Assembly: GCF_004342605.1 (NCBI RefSeq)
Contig: NZ_SLZL01000020.1
Coordinates: 1-64,000 of the forward strand
Source: Caulobacter sp. BK020
Lineage (GTDB): Bacteria > Pseudomonadota > Alphaproteobacteria > Caulobacterales > Caulobacteraceae
DNA: 64,000 nucleotides
Direction of reading: 5' to 3'
Position numbers and translations under genes: made by a program. The notes under the pieces are model-generated. The model made no database searches. It had not been told where the DNA came from and worked only from the letters and a program-made list of their open reading frames with translations. Each line of letters begins with the position of its first letter. The first letter of the stretch is position 1. This document shows positions 8,317 to 17,155 of this stretch, piece after piece.

Positions 8317-9149
8317 AGGTCCAACGCCGCGGCATGGATCAACTGCCCCAGCTTGACGATGGACGCGTGCGGGGTGTCGTTGATCCGCTGGACATAGGCC
8401 ACGTCAGGCAGCGACGGCAGATGGTTGCTGGCCAGCGGCGCGCGCTCGGGCAGGAACAGGGCGGTGCGGCAGGTGACCGCCAGGCCCGCCTGCACCGCGG
8501 CGCGCAGGGCCGAGAGGCTCGGCGTTTCCAGGGCCACCCGGAACGGCCGCCCGTCCCGCTCCAGCGCGGCCAGGGCGGCGTCGCGAAAACGGCAGGGCGA
8601 TTCCAGGATGGCGACCGGCAGGACATCGCTCTCGGCCAGGGCGGCGTCGCCATGCCACGCCATCGGGACCACGCGCGCGGCGCGCGGATCGTCCGCCGCG
8701 CCCATGCACAGGACCACGTCCAGCCGATCGGCCTCCAGCAGGCTCAGCAGTTCCGGCGATCCCGCCACCCGCACCTGCAGCTGAGTGTCGGGATTGAGTT
8801 GGGCGAACCGCGCCAGTACGCCCGACAGCAGGGTCTCGGCGAAGTCCTGCACGAGGCCGACGCGCGCCGGCCCGGCCAGGGCGTCACCGGTCAGGGCCAC
8901 GACGGCGCGGTCGTTCAGCGCCAGGATCTCCCGCGCCCTCGGCAGCAGGGTCTGGCCCGCCGGCGTCAGGACCAGGCGCCGCCCCTCGCGATGGAACAGC
9001 GGCGTCAGCACCGTCTCCTCCAGGCGCTTCATCTGCAGGCTCAGCGCCGACTGGGTGACGAACACCCGCTCGGTCGCCCGCAGCATCGAACCGGAGTCGA
9101 CGATCGCCACGAAACTCCGCAGCAGTTCGGTCGGCAGGTTGGTCACCAT
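8313..9149 (-). CDS. LysR-family transcriptional regulator
   Basis: A 278-residue regulator. Residues 5-65 are a winged helix-turn-helix (ELLRSFVAIVDSGSMLRATE, then FVTQSALSLQMKRLEE, then PLFHREGRRLVLTPAG), followed by a LysR substrate-binding domain (ARVGLVQDFAETLLSGVLARF, LEADRLDVVLCMGAAD, GLAVTCRTALFLP). It is divergent from the ABC permease operon at 9279, across 129 bases holding a CTAT-N7-ATAG dyad. This is the standard arrangement in which a LysR protein controls the neighbouring operon and itself. It is therefore the obvious candidate regulator of the sulfur island, perhaps sensing a sulfur metabolite as CysB and Cbl do. The effector is not known. Confidence 0.9.
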   Translation of the reverse strand: MVTNLPTELLRSFVAIVDSGSMLRATERVFVTQSALSLQMKRLEETVLTPLFHREGRRLVLTPAGQTLLPRAREILALNDRAVVALTGDALAGPARVGLVQDFAETLLSGVLARFAQLNPDTQLQVRVAGSPELLSLLEADRLDVVLCMGAADDPRAARVVPMAWHGDAALAESDVLPVAILESPCRFRDAALAALERDGRPFRVALETPSLSALRAAVQAGLAVTCRTALFLPERAPLASNHLPSLPDVAYVQRINDTPHASIVKLGQLIHAAALDL

Positions 9150-9193
9150 GGGCGTCCCCTTGAGAAATGCTAATAAGGCGTGTGAGGATAAGT

Positions 9194-9208
9194 CTATTGA
9201 TCAGATAG
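9194..9208. promoter_or_regulatory. Possible LysR-type operator CTAT-N7-ATAG between lysR and the ABC operon
   Basis: CTATTGATCAGATAG lies in the divergent gap, 45 bases from the lysR start and 71 from the permease start. It has a TGATCA core and the same CTAT-N7-ATAG outline as the site at 6937-6951. Location and symmetry fit an auto- and operon-regulatory LysR box. Confidence 0.45.
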
Positions 9209-9278
9209 GAATTCAACGTCCTTCTTTCTGGACCCGCGGCGCTTGCGTCGCAACGGTTTCCGACGAGAGAGGGCCGCA

Positions 9279-10088
9279 GTGTCTCTGGCGACGACCTACA
9301 GAAATTCTGAAACTTGGCCGTGGCGCTGGCCCAGTCTGGCCCGGGCGCGCTGGCTGTCTCCCCTCTTGTTGCTGGCCTTGTGGGAGCTGGGCGCACGCAC
9401 GGGCGTGATCCCGCCGCGTGTGCTGGCCGCACCGTCCACCGTGCTGGAGACTTTCTGGGACCTGACCGTCTCTGGCGAGCTGCCTCGTAACCTCCTGGTC
9501 TCGCTGGCCCGCGCCGGTGCGGGGCTCGGCGTCGCCCTGGTCCTGGCCACCACCTTGGGCTTGATCTCGGGCCTGTCGCGTTGGGGCGAGACGCTGGTCG
9601 ACCCGCTGATGCAGATCAAGCGGACCATTCCGGTCCTGGCCCTGACGCCGCTGTTCATCGTCTGGTTCGGCATCGGCGAGACGCCGAAGATCCTGCTGAT
9701 CACCGTCTCGGCGACCTTTCCGCTGTACCTGAACCTGTTCGCCGGCATCCGCGGCGTCGACGTACGCCTGGTCGAGGCCGCCCGCAGCTTCGGCCTCAGC
9801 GGCTGGAGCCTGGTGCGCGAGGTGATCCTACCCGGCGCCCTGCCCTCGTTCTTCGTCGGCCTGCGCTACGCCCTGGGCGTGGCGGTGCTGGTGCTAGTGA
9901 TCTCCGAGCAGATCAACGCCCAGGCCGGGCTCGGCTACCTGGTCAACAACGCCCGCGACTTCATGCGGACCGACATCATCGTCGTCTGCCTGGTCGTCTA
10001 CGCCCTGCTCGGCCTCGGCGCCGACGCTCTCGTCCGCACGCTGGAGCGCAAGGCGCTGGCGTGGCGCCCCAGCCTCGTGGAGCAATGA
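9279..10088 (+). CDS. ABC transporter permease, sulfonate/nitrate/taurine family (SsuC-like)
   Basis: A 269-residue inner-membrane permease with about six hydrophobic segments and the BPD family coupling loop (VRLVEAARSFGLSGWSLVREVILPGALPSFFVGLRYALG). I chose GTG 9279 because a purine-rich GAGAGAGGG precedes it at normal spacing; an in-frame TTG at 9243 would add 12 residues and has no better site. The stop overlaps the ATPase start (ATGA). It works with the ATPase at 10085 and with one or both binding lipoproteins (3100, 13865). The family as a whole carries sulfonates, taurine, nitrate or pyrimidine precursors; sulfonate-like cargo is inferred from the monooxygenase and flavin reductase downstream. 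Confidence 0.9.
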   Translation: MSLATTYRNSETWPWRWPSLARARWLSPLLLLALWELGARTGVIPPRVLAAPSTVLETFWDLTVSGELPRNLLVSLARAGAGLGVALVLATTLGLISGLSRWGETLVDPLMQIKRTIPVLALTPLFIVWFGIGETPKILLITVSATFPLYLNLFAGIRGVDVRLVEAARSFGLSGWSLVREVILPGALPSFFVGLRYALGVAVLVLVISEQINAQAGLGYLVNNARDFMRTDIIVVCLVVYALLGLGADALVRTLERKALAWRPSLVEQ

Positions 10089-10900
10089 TCATGGCCGTAT
10101 CGCAACCGCGCCTCCCCCGTCCCGTCGTCACCCGCCCGCCTCAGCAGGCCGCCGAACCCGCCGTGCGGCTCTCGAACTTCGTCCGCCGCTTCGGCGACAA
10201 CACCGTCATCGACGGCCTGAACCTGTCGATCGCCCCGGGCGAGTTCGTCGCCCTGCTGGGCGCCAGCGGTTCGGGCAAGACCACACTGCTGCGCACCCTG
10301 GCCGGCCTCGATCCTGCCGGGGGGCAGGATGTGAAGACCCCCGACGCGAGGGCGGTCGTGTTCCAGGATGCGCGCCTGCTGCCGTGGAAGAAGGTCTGGC
10401 GCAATGTCGCGCTGGGCCTCTCCGGTAGCGACGTCCGGGCTCGCGCCGAGGCGGCGCTGAAGGAGGTGGGCCTTGGCCATCGCCTCGACGCGTGGCCCGG
10501 CACCCTCTCGGGCGGCGAGGCTCAGCGCACGGCCCTGGCCCGGGCCCTGGTCCGCGAGCCGGGCCTGCTGCTGCTGGACGAACCGTTCGCGGCGCTGGAC
10601 GCCCTGACCCGCCTGAAGATGCACGAGCTGGTGCTCTCGCTGTGGCGCGAGCACGCGCCGGCCGTCCTGCTGGTCACCCACGACGTCGACGAAGCCATCG
10701 CCCTGGCCGACCGGGTGCTGGTGCTGGACAAGGGCCGCATCGCCGCCGAGGAGCGCATCACCCTGGAGCGCCCGCGCGCGGCCGACGTCCGCTTCCAGGC
10801 CATTCGGCGACGGCTGCTGGGTCATCTCGGCGTCGAGGCCGCGCCGGTCCATGGCGAAGGCCATCTGGTCGCCTTCCCGACCGGCGAGGTCGTGCTGTGA
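10085..10900 (+). CDS. ABC transporter ATP-binding protein (SsuB-like)
   Basis: A 271-residue ATPase with Walker A LLGASGSGKTTLLRTLAG, Q-loop VVFQDARLLPWKKVWRNVALG, signature LSGGEAQRTALARALVREP, Walker B LLLLDEPFAALDALT and switch histidine LLVTHDVDEAI. The Q-loop DARLLPW form is characteristic of nitrate/sulfonate/taurine importers. It starts at ATG 10085 inside the permease stop (a second ATG lies at 10091), and its stop overlaps the GTG of the next gene. This chain of overlaps implies one co-translated message. Confidence 0.93.
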   Translation: MIMAVSQPRLPRPVVTRPPQQAAEPAVRLSNFVRRFGDNTVIDGLNLSIAPGEFVALLGASGSGKTTLLRTLAGLDPAGGQDVKTPDARAVVFQDARLLPWKKVWRNVALGLSGSDVRARAEAALKEVGLGHRLDAWPGTLSGGEAQRTALARALVREPGLLLLDEPFAALDALTRLKMHELVLSLWREHAPAVLLVTHDVDEAIALADRVLVLDKGRIAAEERITLERPRAADVRFQAIRRRLLGHLGVEAAPVHGEGHLVAFPTGEVVL

Positions 10901-12063
10901 ACGCCCCCCTGCGTCGCTTCCAAGCCGGGGCTCGCCTTCCTGATCTCGACACGATCCTGCCCCGCCTGACCCAGGCCTTCGCCGAGACCGCCGCCCTGCA
11001 CGACCGCGAGGCCAGTTTTCCGACCGACAACTTCCGGCGACTGCACGAGGCGGGCTTGCTGGCCCTGACGGCGCCGGCCCGCCTGGGCGGCCTCGAAGCC
11101 GACCTGCCGACAGCGCTGAAGGTGGTCTCGGCCGTCGCGCGCGGCGAGCCGGCGACGGCGCTTGTCCTGGTCATGCAGTACCTGTTCCACGCCTCGGTCG
11201 AAGGCCGTTCCGGCTGGCCCGAACATCTCAGGGCCCGGGTCATCGGCGAGGCGATCCAGCAGGGCGCGCTGATCAACGCCCTGCGGGTCGAGCCGGACCT
11301 CGGCACCCCCGCCCGCGGCGGCCTGCCCGCCACCATCGCCCGCCGCACGCCCGAAGGCTGGCGGATCAGCGGTCGCAAGATCTACTCCACCGGTTCGACC
11401 AACCTGACCTGGTTCGTGGTCTGGGCCCGCAGCGACGACGCTGACCCGCTGGTCGGTGGCTGGCTGGTCCGGGCCGACACGCCCGGCATTTCGATCGAGG
11501 AGACCTGGGACCACCTGGGCCTGCGCGCGTCGGCCAGCCATGACGTGGTGTTCGAAGACGTGCTGGTCCCGCTGGACCACGCTTTGGATCCCCAGCCCGT
11601 CGGCGCGCCGCCGCCCTATCCGGCCACCTTCGCCACCTGGTCGGCGGTGCTGACCTCGGCCATCTATGACGCTGTCGCCCGCGCGGCGCGGGACTGGCTG
11701 GTGCAGTTCCTGGCCAACCGCAAGCCGGCCAACTTGGGCGCGGCCCTGTCGACCCTGCCCCGCTTCCAGGAGGCCGTCGGCGAGATCGACGGCCTGCTGC
11801 TGTCCAACCGCATCCTGCTGGACACCGCCGCGCGCGGCGAGGTCGACGGTGTCGAGGCCAGCCTCGTCAAGCACCTGGTCACCGAGAACGCCATCGCCGC
11901 CGTCGAAAAGGCCCTGAAATTGACCGGCAATCCGGGCCTGACCCGCGCCAATCCACTGGAGCGTCACCATCGGGACGTCCTGTGCGGCCGGGTCCACACG
12001 CCGCAGGCCGACGTGGTGCTGACCAGCGCCGGCCGCGCCGCCTTCGCGGGACTGGCCGCATGA
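10897..12063 (+). CDS. Acyl-CoA-dehydrogenase-like flavoprotein (SfnB/DszC-type candidate)
   Basis: A 388-residue member of the acyl-CoA dehydrogenase superfamily. The N-terminal helical domain has FPTDNFRRLHEAGLLALTAPARLGG. The middle beta domain contains GWRISGRKIYSTGSTNLTWFVVWAR and GISIEETWDHLGLRASASHDVVFEDVLVP, and the C-terminal helical domain ends LTRANPLERHHRDVLCGRVHTPQADVVL, typical of the type-2 domain of DszC/SfnB/HpaB-like monooxygenases rather than true fatty-acyl enzymes. It starts at GTG 10897, overlapping the ATPase stop. In sulfur loci these proteins use reduced flavin from a separate reductase (compare 21162) to oxidise a sulfur atom; here that is inferred from context. Confidence 0.8.
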   Translation: MNAPLRRFQAGARLPDLDTILPRLTQAFAETAALHDREASFPTDNFRRLHEAGLLALTAPARLGGLEADLPTALKVVSAVARGEPATALVLVMQYLFHASVEGRSGWPEHLRARVIGEAIQQGALINALRVEPDLGTPARGGLPATIARRTPEGWRISGRKIYSTGSTNLTWFVVWARSDDADPLVGGWLVRADTPGISIEETWDHLGLRASASHDVVFEDVLVPLDHALDPQPVGAPPPYPATFATWSAVLTSAIYDAVARAARDWLVQFLANRKPANLGAALSTLPRFQEAVGEIDGLLLSNRILLDTAARGEVDGVEASLVKHLVTENAIAAVEKALKLTGNPGLTRANPLERHHRDVLCGRVHTPQADVVLTSAGRAAFAGLAA

Positions 12064-13010
12064 GCCGCCTCATCGTCGCCAGCCAGCTGCCCGAGGTGTT
12101 CAACAGCGTCTTCGCCCAGCATGTCGCCGACGCCGAGATCGTCGCCGTGCCGCCGGGCTTGACCACGCCTCTGCCGCCGCAGGCCAAGGTCCTGGTCGCC
12201 GCGCCGTTCCGCAAGGCGGGCGGGGTCCTGCCCGATCGTCCGCCGCCCGGTTGGCCCTTCGACGTGCGCTGGGTGCAACTGGTTTCGGTCGGCATCGACT
12301 TCTATCCGGACTGGCTGTTCGACGGACCGGTCGTGACCTCGGCGCGCGGCTCGTCCGCCGTGGCCCTGGCCGAATTCGCCCTGGCCGCCATCCTGGCCGA
12401 GGCCAAGCGCCTGCCGGACATCTGGATCGACGCCGCCAGCCGGTGGGCCCCGCAGCAGCTGAAGCTGGTCGCCGGCTCGACCCTGGGCCTGGTCGGCTTC
12501 GGCGCCATCGGCGAGGCCCTGGCCCCGCGGGCCCAGGCCCTGGGGATCAACGTCCTGGCGGTGCGCCGCTCGGACGCCACGATCCCGGTCCCTGGCGTCG
12601 AGCGCGTGGCCGACCTCAAGACCCTGTTCGAACGCAGCGACCATGTCGTGCTGGCCGCGCCCGCGACGCCGCAGACCGAGCGGATCATCAATCGCGACCT
12701 CCTGCTGCACGCCAAGCCGGGTCTGCACCTGATCAACATCGCCCGCGGCGCCCTGATCGACGACGAGGCCTTGCTGGCGGCGCTGGACGAAGGCCGCGTC
12801 GGCCGCGCCAGCCTGGACGTCACCTTTCCTGAGCCCCTGCCGGACGGCCATCCGTTCTACGCCCACCCCAAGGTTCGCCTGTCGCCGCACACCTCGGTGC
12901 ACACGCCCGACACCCGCCTCAACCTGGCGACCCAGTTCGCCGAGAACCTGGCCCGCTTCCGGTCCGGCGCGCCCCTGGCCGGCGTTGTCGACCTGTCGCG
13001 CGGCTACTGA
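12060..13010 (+). CDS. D-isomer-specific 2-hydroxyacid dehydrogenase
   Basis: A 316-residue NAD(P)-dependent dehydrogenase. The Rossmann motif is STLGLVGFGAIGEALA near residue 140. The catalytic Arg is in LINIARGALIDDEALL, the Glu in VTFPEPLPDGHPFY, and the His in VRLSPHTSVHTP, giving the R-E-H triad of the family. It interconverts a 2-hydroxyacid and a 2-oxoacid, or more loosely a glyoxylate or hydroxypyruvate-like compound. The ATG overlaps the previous stop (ATGA). Its presence with a class II aldolase inside an ABC transporter operon suggests that the carbon backbone of the imported sulfur compound is also processed. The substrate is unknown. Confidence 0.85.
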   Translation: MSRLIVASQLPEVFNSVFAQHVADAEIVAVPPGLTTPLPPQAKVLVAAPFRKAGGVLPDRPPPGWPFDVRWVQLVSVGIDFYPDWLFDGPVVTSARGSSAVALAEFALAAILAEAKRLPDIWIDAASRWAPQQLKLVAGSTLGLVGFGAIGEALAPRAQALGINVLAVRRSDATIPVPGVERVADLKTLFERSDHVVLAAPATPQTERIINRDLLLHAKPGLHLINIARGALIDDEALLAALDEGRVGRASLDVTFPEPLPDGHPFYAHPKVRLSPHTSVHTPDTRLNLATQFAENLARFRSGAPLAGVVDLSRGY

Positions 13011-13022
13011 GAGATCACCGCC

Positions 13023-13865
13023 ATGACCGCCTTCCCCTCGGCGCGGGGCTTCACGCCCGCCGCGCCGCATCCCGCCAAGATCGAGACCGTCCTGCCCGAA
13101 TTCGGGACCCGCGAGATCCCGCGGCAGCCGACGGTCGAGGCCGAGCGCCTCTATCGCAAGCAACGCCTGGCCGCCTCGTATCGCCTGTTCGGCCGCTACG
13201 GCTTCGATATGGGCGGGGCCGGCCATATTACCGCCCGTGACCCGGAACTGACCGACCATTTCTGGGTCAATCCGTTCGGCGTTCACTTCAGCCGCATCAA
13301 GGTCTCGGACCTGATGCTGGTCAGCCATGACGGCCGCATCGTCGAGCCGCCGGCCAAGGTTCCTGCCCGCCTGAACCGCGCCGCCTTCGCCATCCATTCG
13401 CAGTTGCACGAGGCCCGGCTCGACGTGGTCGCCGCCGCCCACTCGCACTCGCTGTACGGCAAGGCCTGGTCGGCCCTGGGGCGTCTGCTCGATCCGCTGA
13501 CCCAGGACTCGGCGGCGTTCTATGACGACCACGCCCTGTTCGAGGAATTCTCGGGGGTCGTGCTCGACACCAGCGAGGGCCAGAAGATCGCCCGGGCGCT
13601 GGGCGCGAAGAAAGCGGTGATCCTGCAGAACCACGGCATCCTGACCGTGGGTCAGTCGGTCGAGGCCGCCGTCTGGCGCTACCTGGCCCTGGAGAACGCC
13701 TGCCAGACCCAGCTTCTGGCCGAGGCCGCGGGTCCGACCAAGCCGATGCCGCCCGAAGTGGCCAGGCATACCGCCAGCCAGGTGGGCGGCGAAGCTGGCG
13801 GCCTCTGGGCCTTCCAACCCTATTGGGACGTCGTCACCGAGGAAGAACCGGACCTGTTCGACTGA
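13023..13865 (+). CDS. Class II aldolase/adducin-family protein
   Basis: A 280-residue protein with the full class II aldolase head domain. It has FGRYGFDMGGAGHITARDP and FWVNPFGVHFSRIKVSDLMLV (backbone and phosphate-loop region), the zinc-site AAHSHS, and the third zinc histidine in VILQNHGILTVG. Members cleave or decarboxylate sugar phosphates or small oxoacids, or act as adducin-like proteins. It lies 12 bases after the dehydrogenase and overlaps the next gene by one base (TGATG). With the dehydrogenase it could remove a C2 or C3 unit from a sulfur-bearing acid. That is inference; a binding-only role cannot be excluded. Confidence 0.85.
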   Translation: MTAFPSARGFTPAAPHPAKIETVLPEFGTREIPRQPTVEAERLYRKQRLAASYRLFGRYGFDMGGAGHITARDPELTDHFWVNPFGVHFSRIKVSDLMLVSHDGRIVEPPAKVPARLNRAAFAIHSQLHEARLDVVAAAHSHSLYGKAWSALGRLLDPLTQDSAAFYDDHALFEEFSGVVLDTSEGQKIARALGAKKAVILQNHGILTVGQSVEAAVWRYLALENACQTQLLAEAAGPTKPMPPEVARHTASQVGGEAGGLWAFQPYWDVVTEEEPDLFD

Positions 13866-14845
13866 TGACCGGTTTCTCGATGTCCAGGCGCGCCCTGATG
13901 GTCGGTGGTCTGTCGATCGCCGGCCTCGCCGCCTGCTCGCCCAAGCCTGGCGCCAAGACAGGCTCGCCGGAACTGACCCTCCGGGTGGCCACCTACCGCG
14001 GCAATCCCGAGAGCTTCTTTACCGAGGCCGGGATCGCAGAACCGCCCTACAAGCTGGCTCGCACCCAGTTCGCGGGCGGCAACCTGATCACCGAAGCGAT
14101 CAACGCCCGGGCGCTCGACTTCGGCGGCATGAGCGAGATCCCGCCGATCTTCGTGGCCGGGCATCCGGGCAACCAGGTCCGTATCGTCGGCGTGCTGCAA
14201 GGCGACGTGAACAACCAGGTCGTGCTCGTACCCAAGGGCTCGCCGGCCCAGGACTTCAAGGCGCTGAGAGGCAAGCGCGTCGGCTATGTGAAGGCCACGA
14301 CCTCGCACTACATCCTGCTACGGCTGCTGGAGAAGGCCGGCCTGACCTGGGCCGACATCACCCCGGTGGCGTTGTCGCCGCAGGACGGCCTGGCCGCGTT
14401 CCAGAGCGGAGCGCTGGACGCCTGGGTGATCTACGGCGTCATCGTCTACCAGGCCCGCGAGGCTGGAGCGCGGGTGCTGACCACGGCGCAGGGGATCCTG
14501 TCAGGCAACTACCTTATCGCCGCCGCCGCCGAAGCGCTCGACGATCCCGAGCGGCTGAAGGCCATCGGCGACTACGTCCGGCGCTATCGCCAGGTGTTTG
14601 ACTGGATCAACGCCGACGGCGTCCGCTGGGCCAGGGTCCGCGCCGCCGCCACCGGGGTCAAGCAGGCCTATTACGAGCAGGAATTCCGCGAGCGGAGCAC
14701 GCCCTCGATCCTGGGCCCGATCAACGAGGCGGCGATCACCTCCCAGCAGGCTGTGGCCGACACCTTCGCCGCCGCAAAGGTCATACCGAGCGCCGTTCAG
14801 GTCAAGCCGTTGTGGGATGACCGGCTAACACCGCTCCTGAAGTGA
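13865..14845 (+). CDS. Second sulfonate/taurine-type ABC substrate-binding lipoprotein
   Basis: A 326-residue SsuA-like protein. The N-terminus has a short signal (MSRRALMVGGLSIAGLAACS) with lipobox AGLAAC. The body has the family blocks LITEAINARALDFGGMSEIPPIF, LRGKRVGYVKATTSHYILLRLLEKAGL, and LAAFQSGALDAWVIYGVIVY. An ATG at 13865 overlaps the aldolase stop; an in-frame ATG at 13880 opens the signal peptide directly. It resembles the protein at 3100 in plan but differs clearly in sequence, so the two may present different ligands to one permease. Confidence 0.88.
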   Translation: MTGFSMSRRALMVGGLSIAGLAACSPKPGAKTGSPELTLRVATYRGNPESFFTEAGIAEPPYKLARTQFAGGNLITEAINARALDFGGMSEIPPIFVAGHPGNQVRIVGVLQGDVNNQVVLVPKGSPAQDFKALRGKRVGYVKATTSHYILLRLLEKAGLTWADITPVALSPQDGLAAFQSGALDAWVIYGVIVYQAREAGARVLTTAQGILSGNYLIAAAAEALDDPERLKAIGDYVRRYRQVFDWINADGVRWARVRAAATGVKQAYYEQEFRERSTPSILGPINEAAITSQQAVADTFAAAKVIPSAVQVKPLWDDRLTPLLK

Positions 14846-14976
14846 GTTTTGCATCGTAAATATAGAACTATAGTATTTTTGATATGAGTAAATCTATCGA
14901 TTTCGAGATTTTATATTCGTTGGGAAAAGATCGCGCAGATGACAAATCCCGACAAGATAATTCGGGGATAGATCGA

Positions 14977-17151
14977 ATGCCTAAGTTTCGCTTGCGACAT
15001 CTTTTGCTCTTGAGTTCCAGCGTTGCGGTAGCCGGCGCGGCCCAGGCGGCCGAACCGGCGTCCAGCGCCGATGGCGCCGCGCCCGCGGTCGAGCAGGTGA
15101 TCGTCACCGCCGAGCGACGCGCCACCGACCTGCAGAAGACCGCCATCGCCATCTCGGCCTTCGGCCAGCAGGTCCTGGCCGACCGCAAGATCGACAACAT
15201 CCGCGACCTGTCGGGCCAGATCCCCAACCTCAGCATCAGCCGGGTCACGATCAGCCACACCACCCAGACCTACGCCCTGCGCGGCGTCGGCGAGGCTGAT
15301 CCGATCCAGGAACCGGTGCTGGCCGTCTATGTCGACGACGTCTACATCCCGCGCCAGATCGGCTCGATGGTCGAGTTCAACGACCTGGAGCGCATCGAGG
15401 TGCTGCGCGGCCCGCAAGGTACGCTGTACGGCCGCAACTCCAGCGCCGGCGCCCTGCGGATCATTATCCGGGACCCGGGCCAGAAGCTGCGCGCCAAGGC
15501 GGAAGTCGGGCTGGGAAACTATGGCGCGGTCGATGTCCGCGCGCTGATCGAGGGGCCCCTGGTCGCCGACAAGCTGTCGGGCAGCCTGTCGTACATCCAT
15601 CACGAGCGCGACGGCGTCACCTTCGACCCGACATTGAACCATGACGTCAACCGCATCGACCTGGACGCCCTCCGCGCCAAGCTGCGCTGGACGCCGACCG
15701 AACGCCTGGACGCCCAGCTGACCCTCAACGCCCTGCGCGACCGCAGCGACACGCGCAGCTACGTCCCGGTGAACCAGCCGGGCGGGACCTTCCGCAACGA
15801 TCGCTCCTATTCCGAGGTCGAGCCCGTTCAGGATCTGGACCAGATCAGCGGCTCGCTGCGGGTCCAGTACGAGCTTTCCGAGCACCTGAAGCTGAAGTCG
15901 ATTACCGCCTATGGCGGCTTCAACCTCAATCCCGTCGCCTATGACAACGACGGCCAGGCGGCGCTGATCCAGAAGAACCTGATCCACTACAACGACCAGT
16001 ACGCCACCCAGGAAGTCCAGCTGAACGGCGACTTCGGCGACGTCACCTTCACCAGCGGCCTGTTCTATCTGCACGAGCGGTTCTTCGTGCAGCGCGACGG
16101 CTACAGCCGCCGCAACGCCCAGAACACCGATCCGGTGACCACGCCCGGCAACTACGGCTTCGCCCGGGCCCACAACATCACAAACACCGACGCCTATGCC
16201 GTGTTCGGCGAAGCGACCTGGAAGGCGACCGACCGCCTCTCCCTGACCGGCGGCTTGCGCTGGACCAACGAGGAGAAGGACTTCGTCTTCGACAACAAGG
16301 TGCTGAACCTGTCCGGCCAGGTGGTCGGCCAGTCGATCGTCGGTCAGGCCGACAAGACCTTCTCGGCGATCACGCCCAAGGTCTCGGTCCAGTATCAGTG
16401 GACCGACGAGGTCCTGCAGTACGCGACCTGGTCGAAGGGCTTCAAGTCGGGCGGTTTCGACAACCGCGCCACACGGCTGGATCTGGCCACTCGCCCCTTC
16501 GCCCCCGAGAACGTCGACAGCTACGAAACAGGCCTGAAGACGGAGCTGTTCGACCGCCGGGCGCGGCTGAACCTGGCGGCTTTCTACAACGACTACAAGG
16601 ACCTGCAGGTCAGCTATAGCGACCCGGCCTATCCGGGTAATTCGATCCGCGGCAACGCCGGCAAGGCCCATACCTACGGCGTCGAGCTGGAGAGCGACGT
16701 GCGCGCGACCGAGCGGCTCGGGCTGCAAGCTTCCGTCGGTTATCTGTTCGCCGTCTACGACAAGTACCGCAACGCTGGCGGGGTGGGCGTCAACGCCGAC
16801 GGTCATCGCCTGTTGAACTCGCCGCGCTGGAGCCTTTCTGGCGGGTTGACCTACGACGTGCCGATCGAGATTCCGGGCTCCGTGCGCCTGGGCCTGAACG
16901 CCCAATGGCAGGGCAAGGCCCATTTCAATGCGCTGCAACGTCCGCAGGACGAGGCGCCGGCCCAGGGCTTCCTGAACGGCTCGATCACCTGGAACACGCC
17001 CGATCCGCGCTGGGCCGTACAGCTTTCGGGCCGCAATCTGCTCGATTCCGACAAGCCGGTCAGCGCCACCTACACGCCGTCCACGGGGGTCTACTATCGC
17101 AACTACCCCGACCCGCGAACCTTCCTCCTCACCCTCAAATACGCGCTGTGA
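14977..17151 (+). CDS. TonB-dependent outer-membrane receptor (sulfur island, second)
   Basis: A 724-residue receptor. The start ATG 14977 follows GGGG at nine bases and opens a clean signal peptide (PKFRLRHLLLLSSSVAVAGA, cleaved near AQA). A further 31 codons upstream to 14884 are AT-rich and look like promoter DNA. The plug contains EQVIVTAERRATDLQ and YVDDVYIPRQIGSMVEFNDL, then ERIEVLRGPQGTLYGRNSSAG. The barrel ends in TFLLTLKYAL with a less typical terminal leucine. It is followed after four bases by the thiol dioxygenase gene, tying outer-membrane uptake to thiol oxidation. Confidence 0.88.
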   Translation: MPKFRLRHLLLLSSSVAVAGAAQAAEPASSADGAAPAVEQVIVTAERRATDLQKTAIAISAFGQQVLADRKIDNIRDLSGQIPNLSISRVTISHTTQTYALRGVGEADPIQEPVLAVYVDDVYIPRQIGSMVEFNDLERIEVLRGPQGTLYGRNSSAGALRIIIRDPGQKLRAKAEVGLGNYGAVDVRALIEGPLVADKLSGSLSYIHHERDGVTFDPTLNHDVNRIDLDALRAKLRWTPTERLDAQLTLNALRDRSDTRSYVPVNQPGGTFRNDRSYSEVEPVQDLDQISGSLRVQYELSEHLKLKSITAYGGFNLNPVAYDNDGQAALIQKNLIHYNDQYATQEVQLNGDFGDVTFTSGLFYLHERFFVQRDGYSRRNAQNTDPVTTPGNYGFARAHNITNTDAYAVFGEATWKATDRLSLTGGLRWTNEEKDFVFDNKVLNLSGQVVGQSIVGQADKTFSAITPKVSVQYQWTDEVLQYATWSKGFKSGGFDNRATRLDLATRPFAPENVDSYETGLKTELFDRRARLNLAAFYNDYKDLQVSYSDPAYPGNSIRGNAGKAHTYGVELESDVRATERLGLQASVGYLFAVYDKYRNAGGVGVNADGHRLLNSPRWSLSGGLTYDVPIEIPGSVRLGLNAQWQGKAHFNALQRPQDEAPAQGFLNGSITWNTPDPRWAVQLSGRNLLDSDKPVSATYTPSTGVYYRNYPDPRTFLLTLKYAL

Positions 17152-17155
17152 CCCG

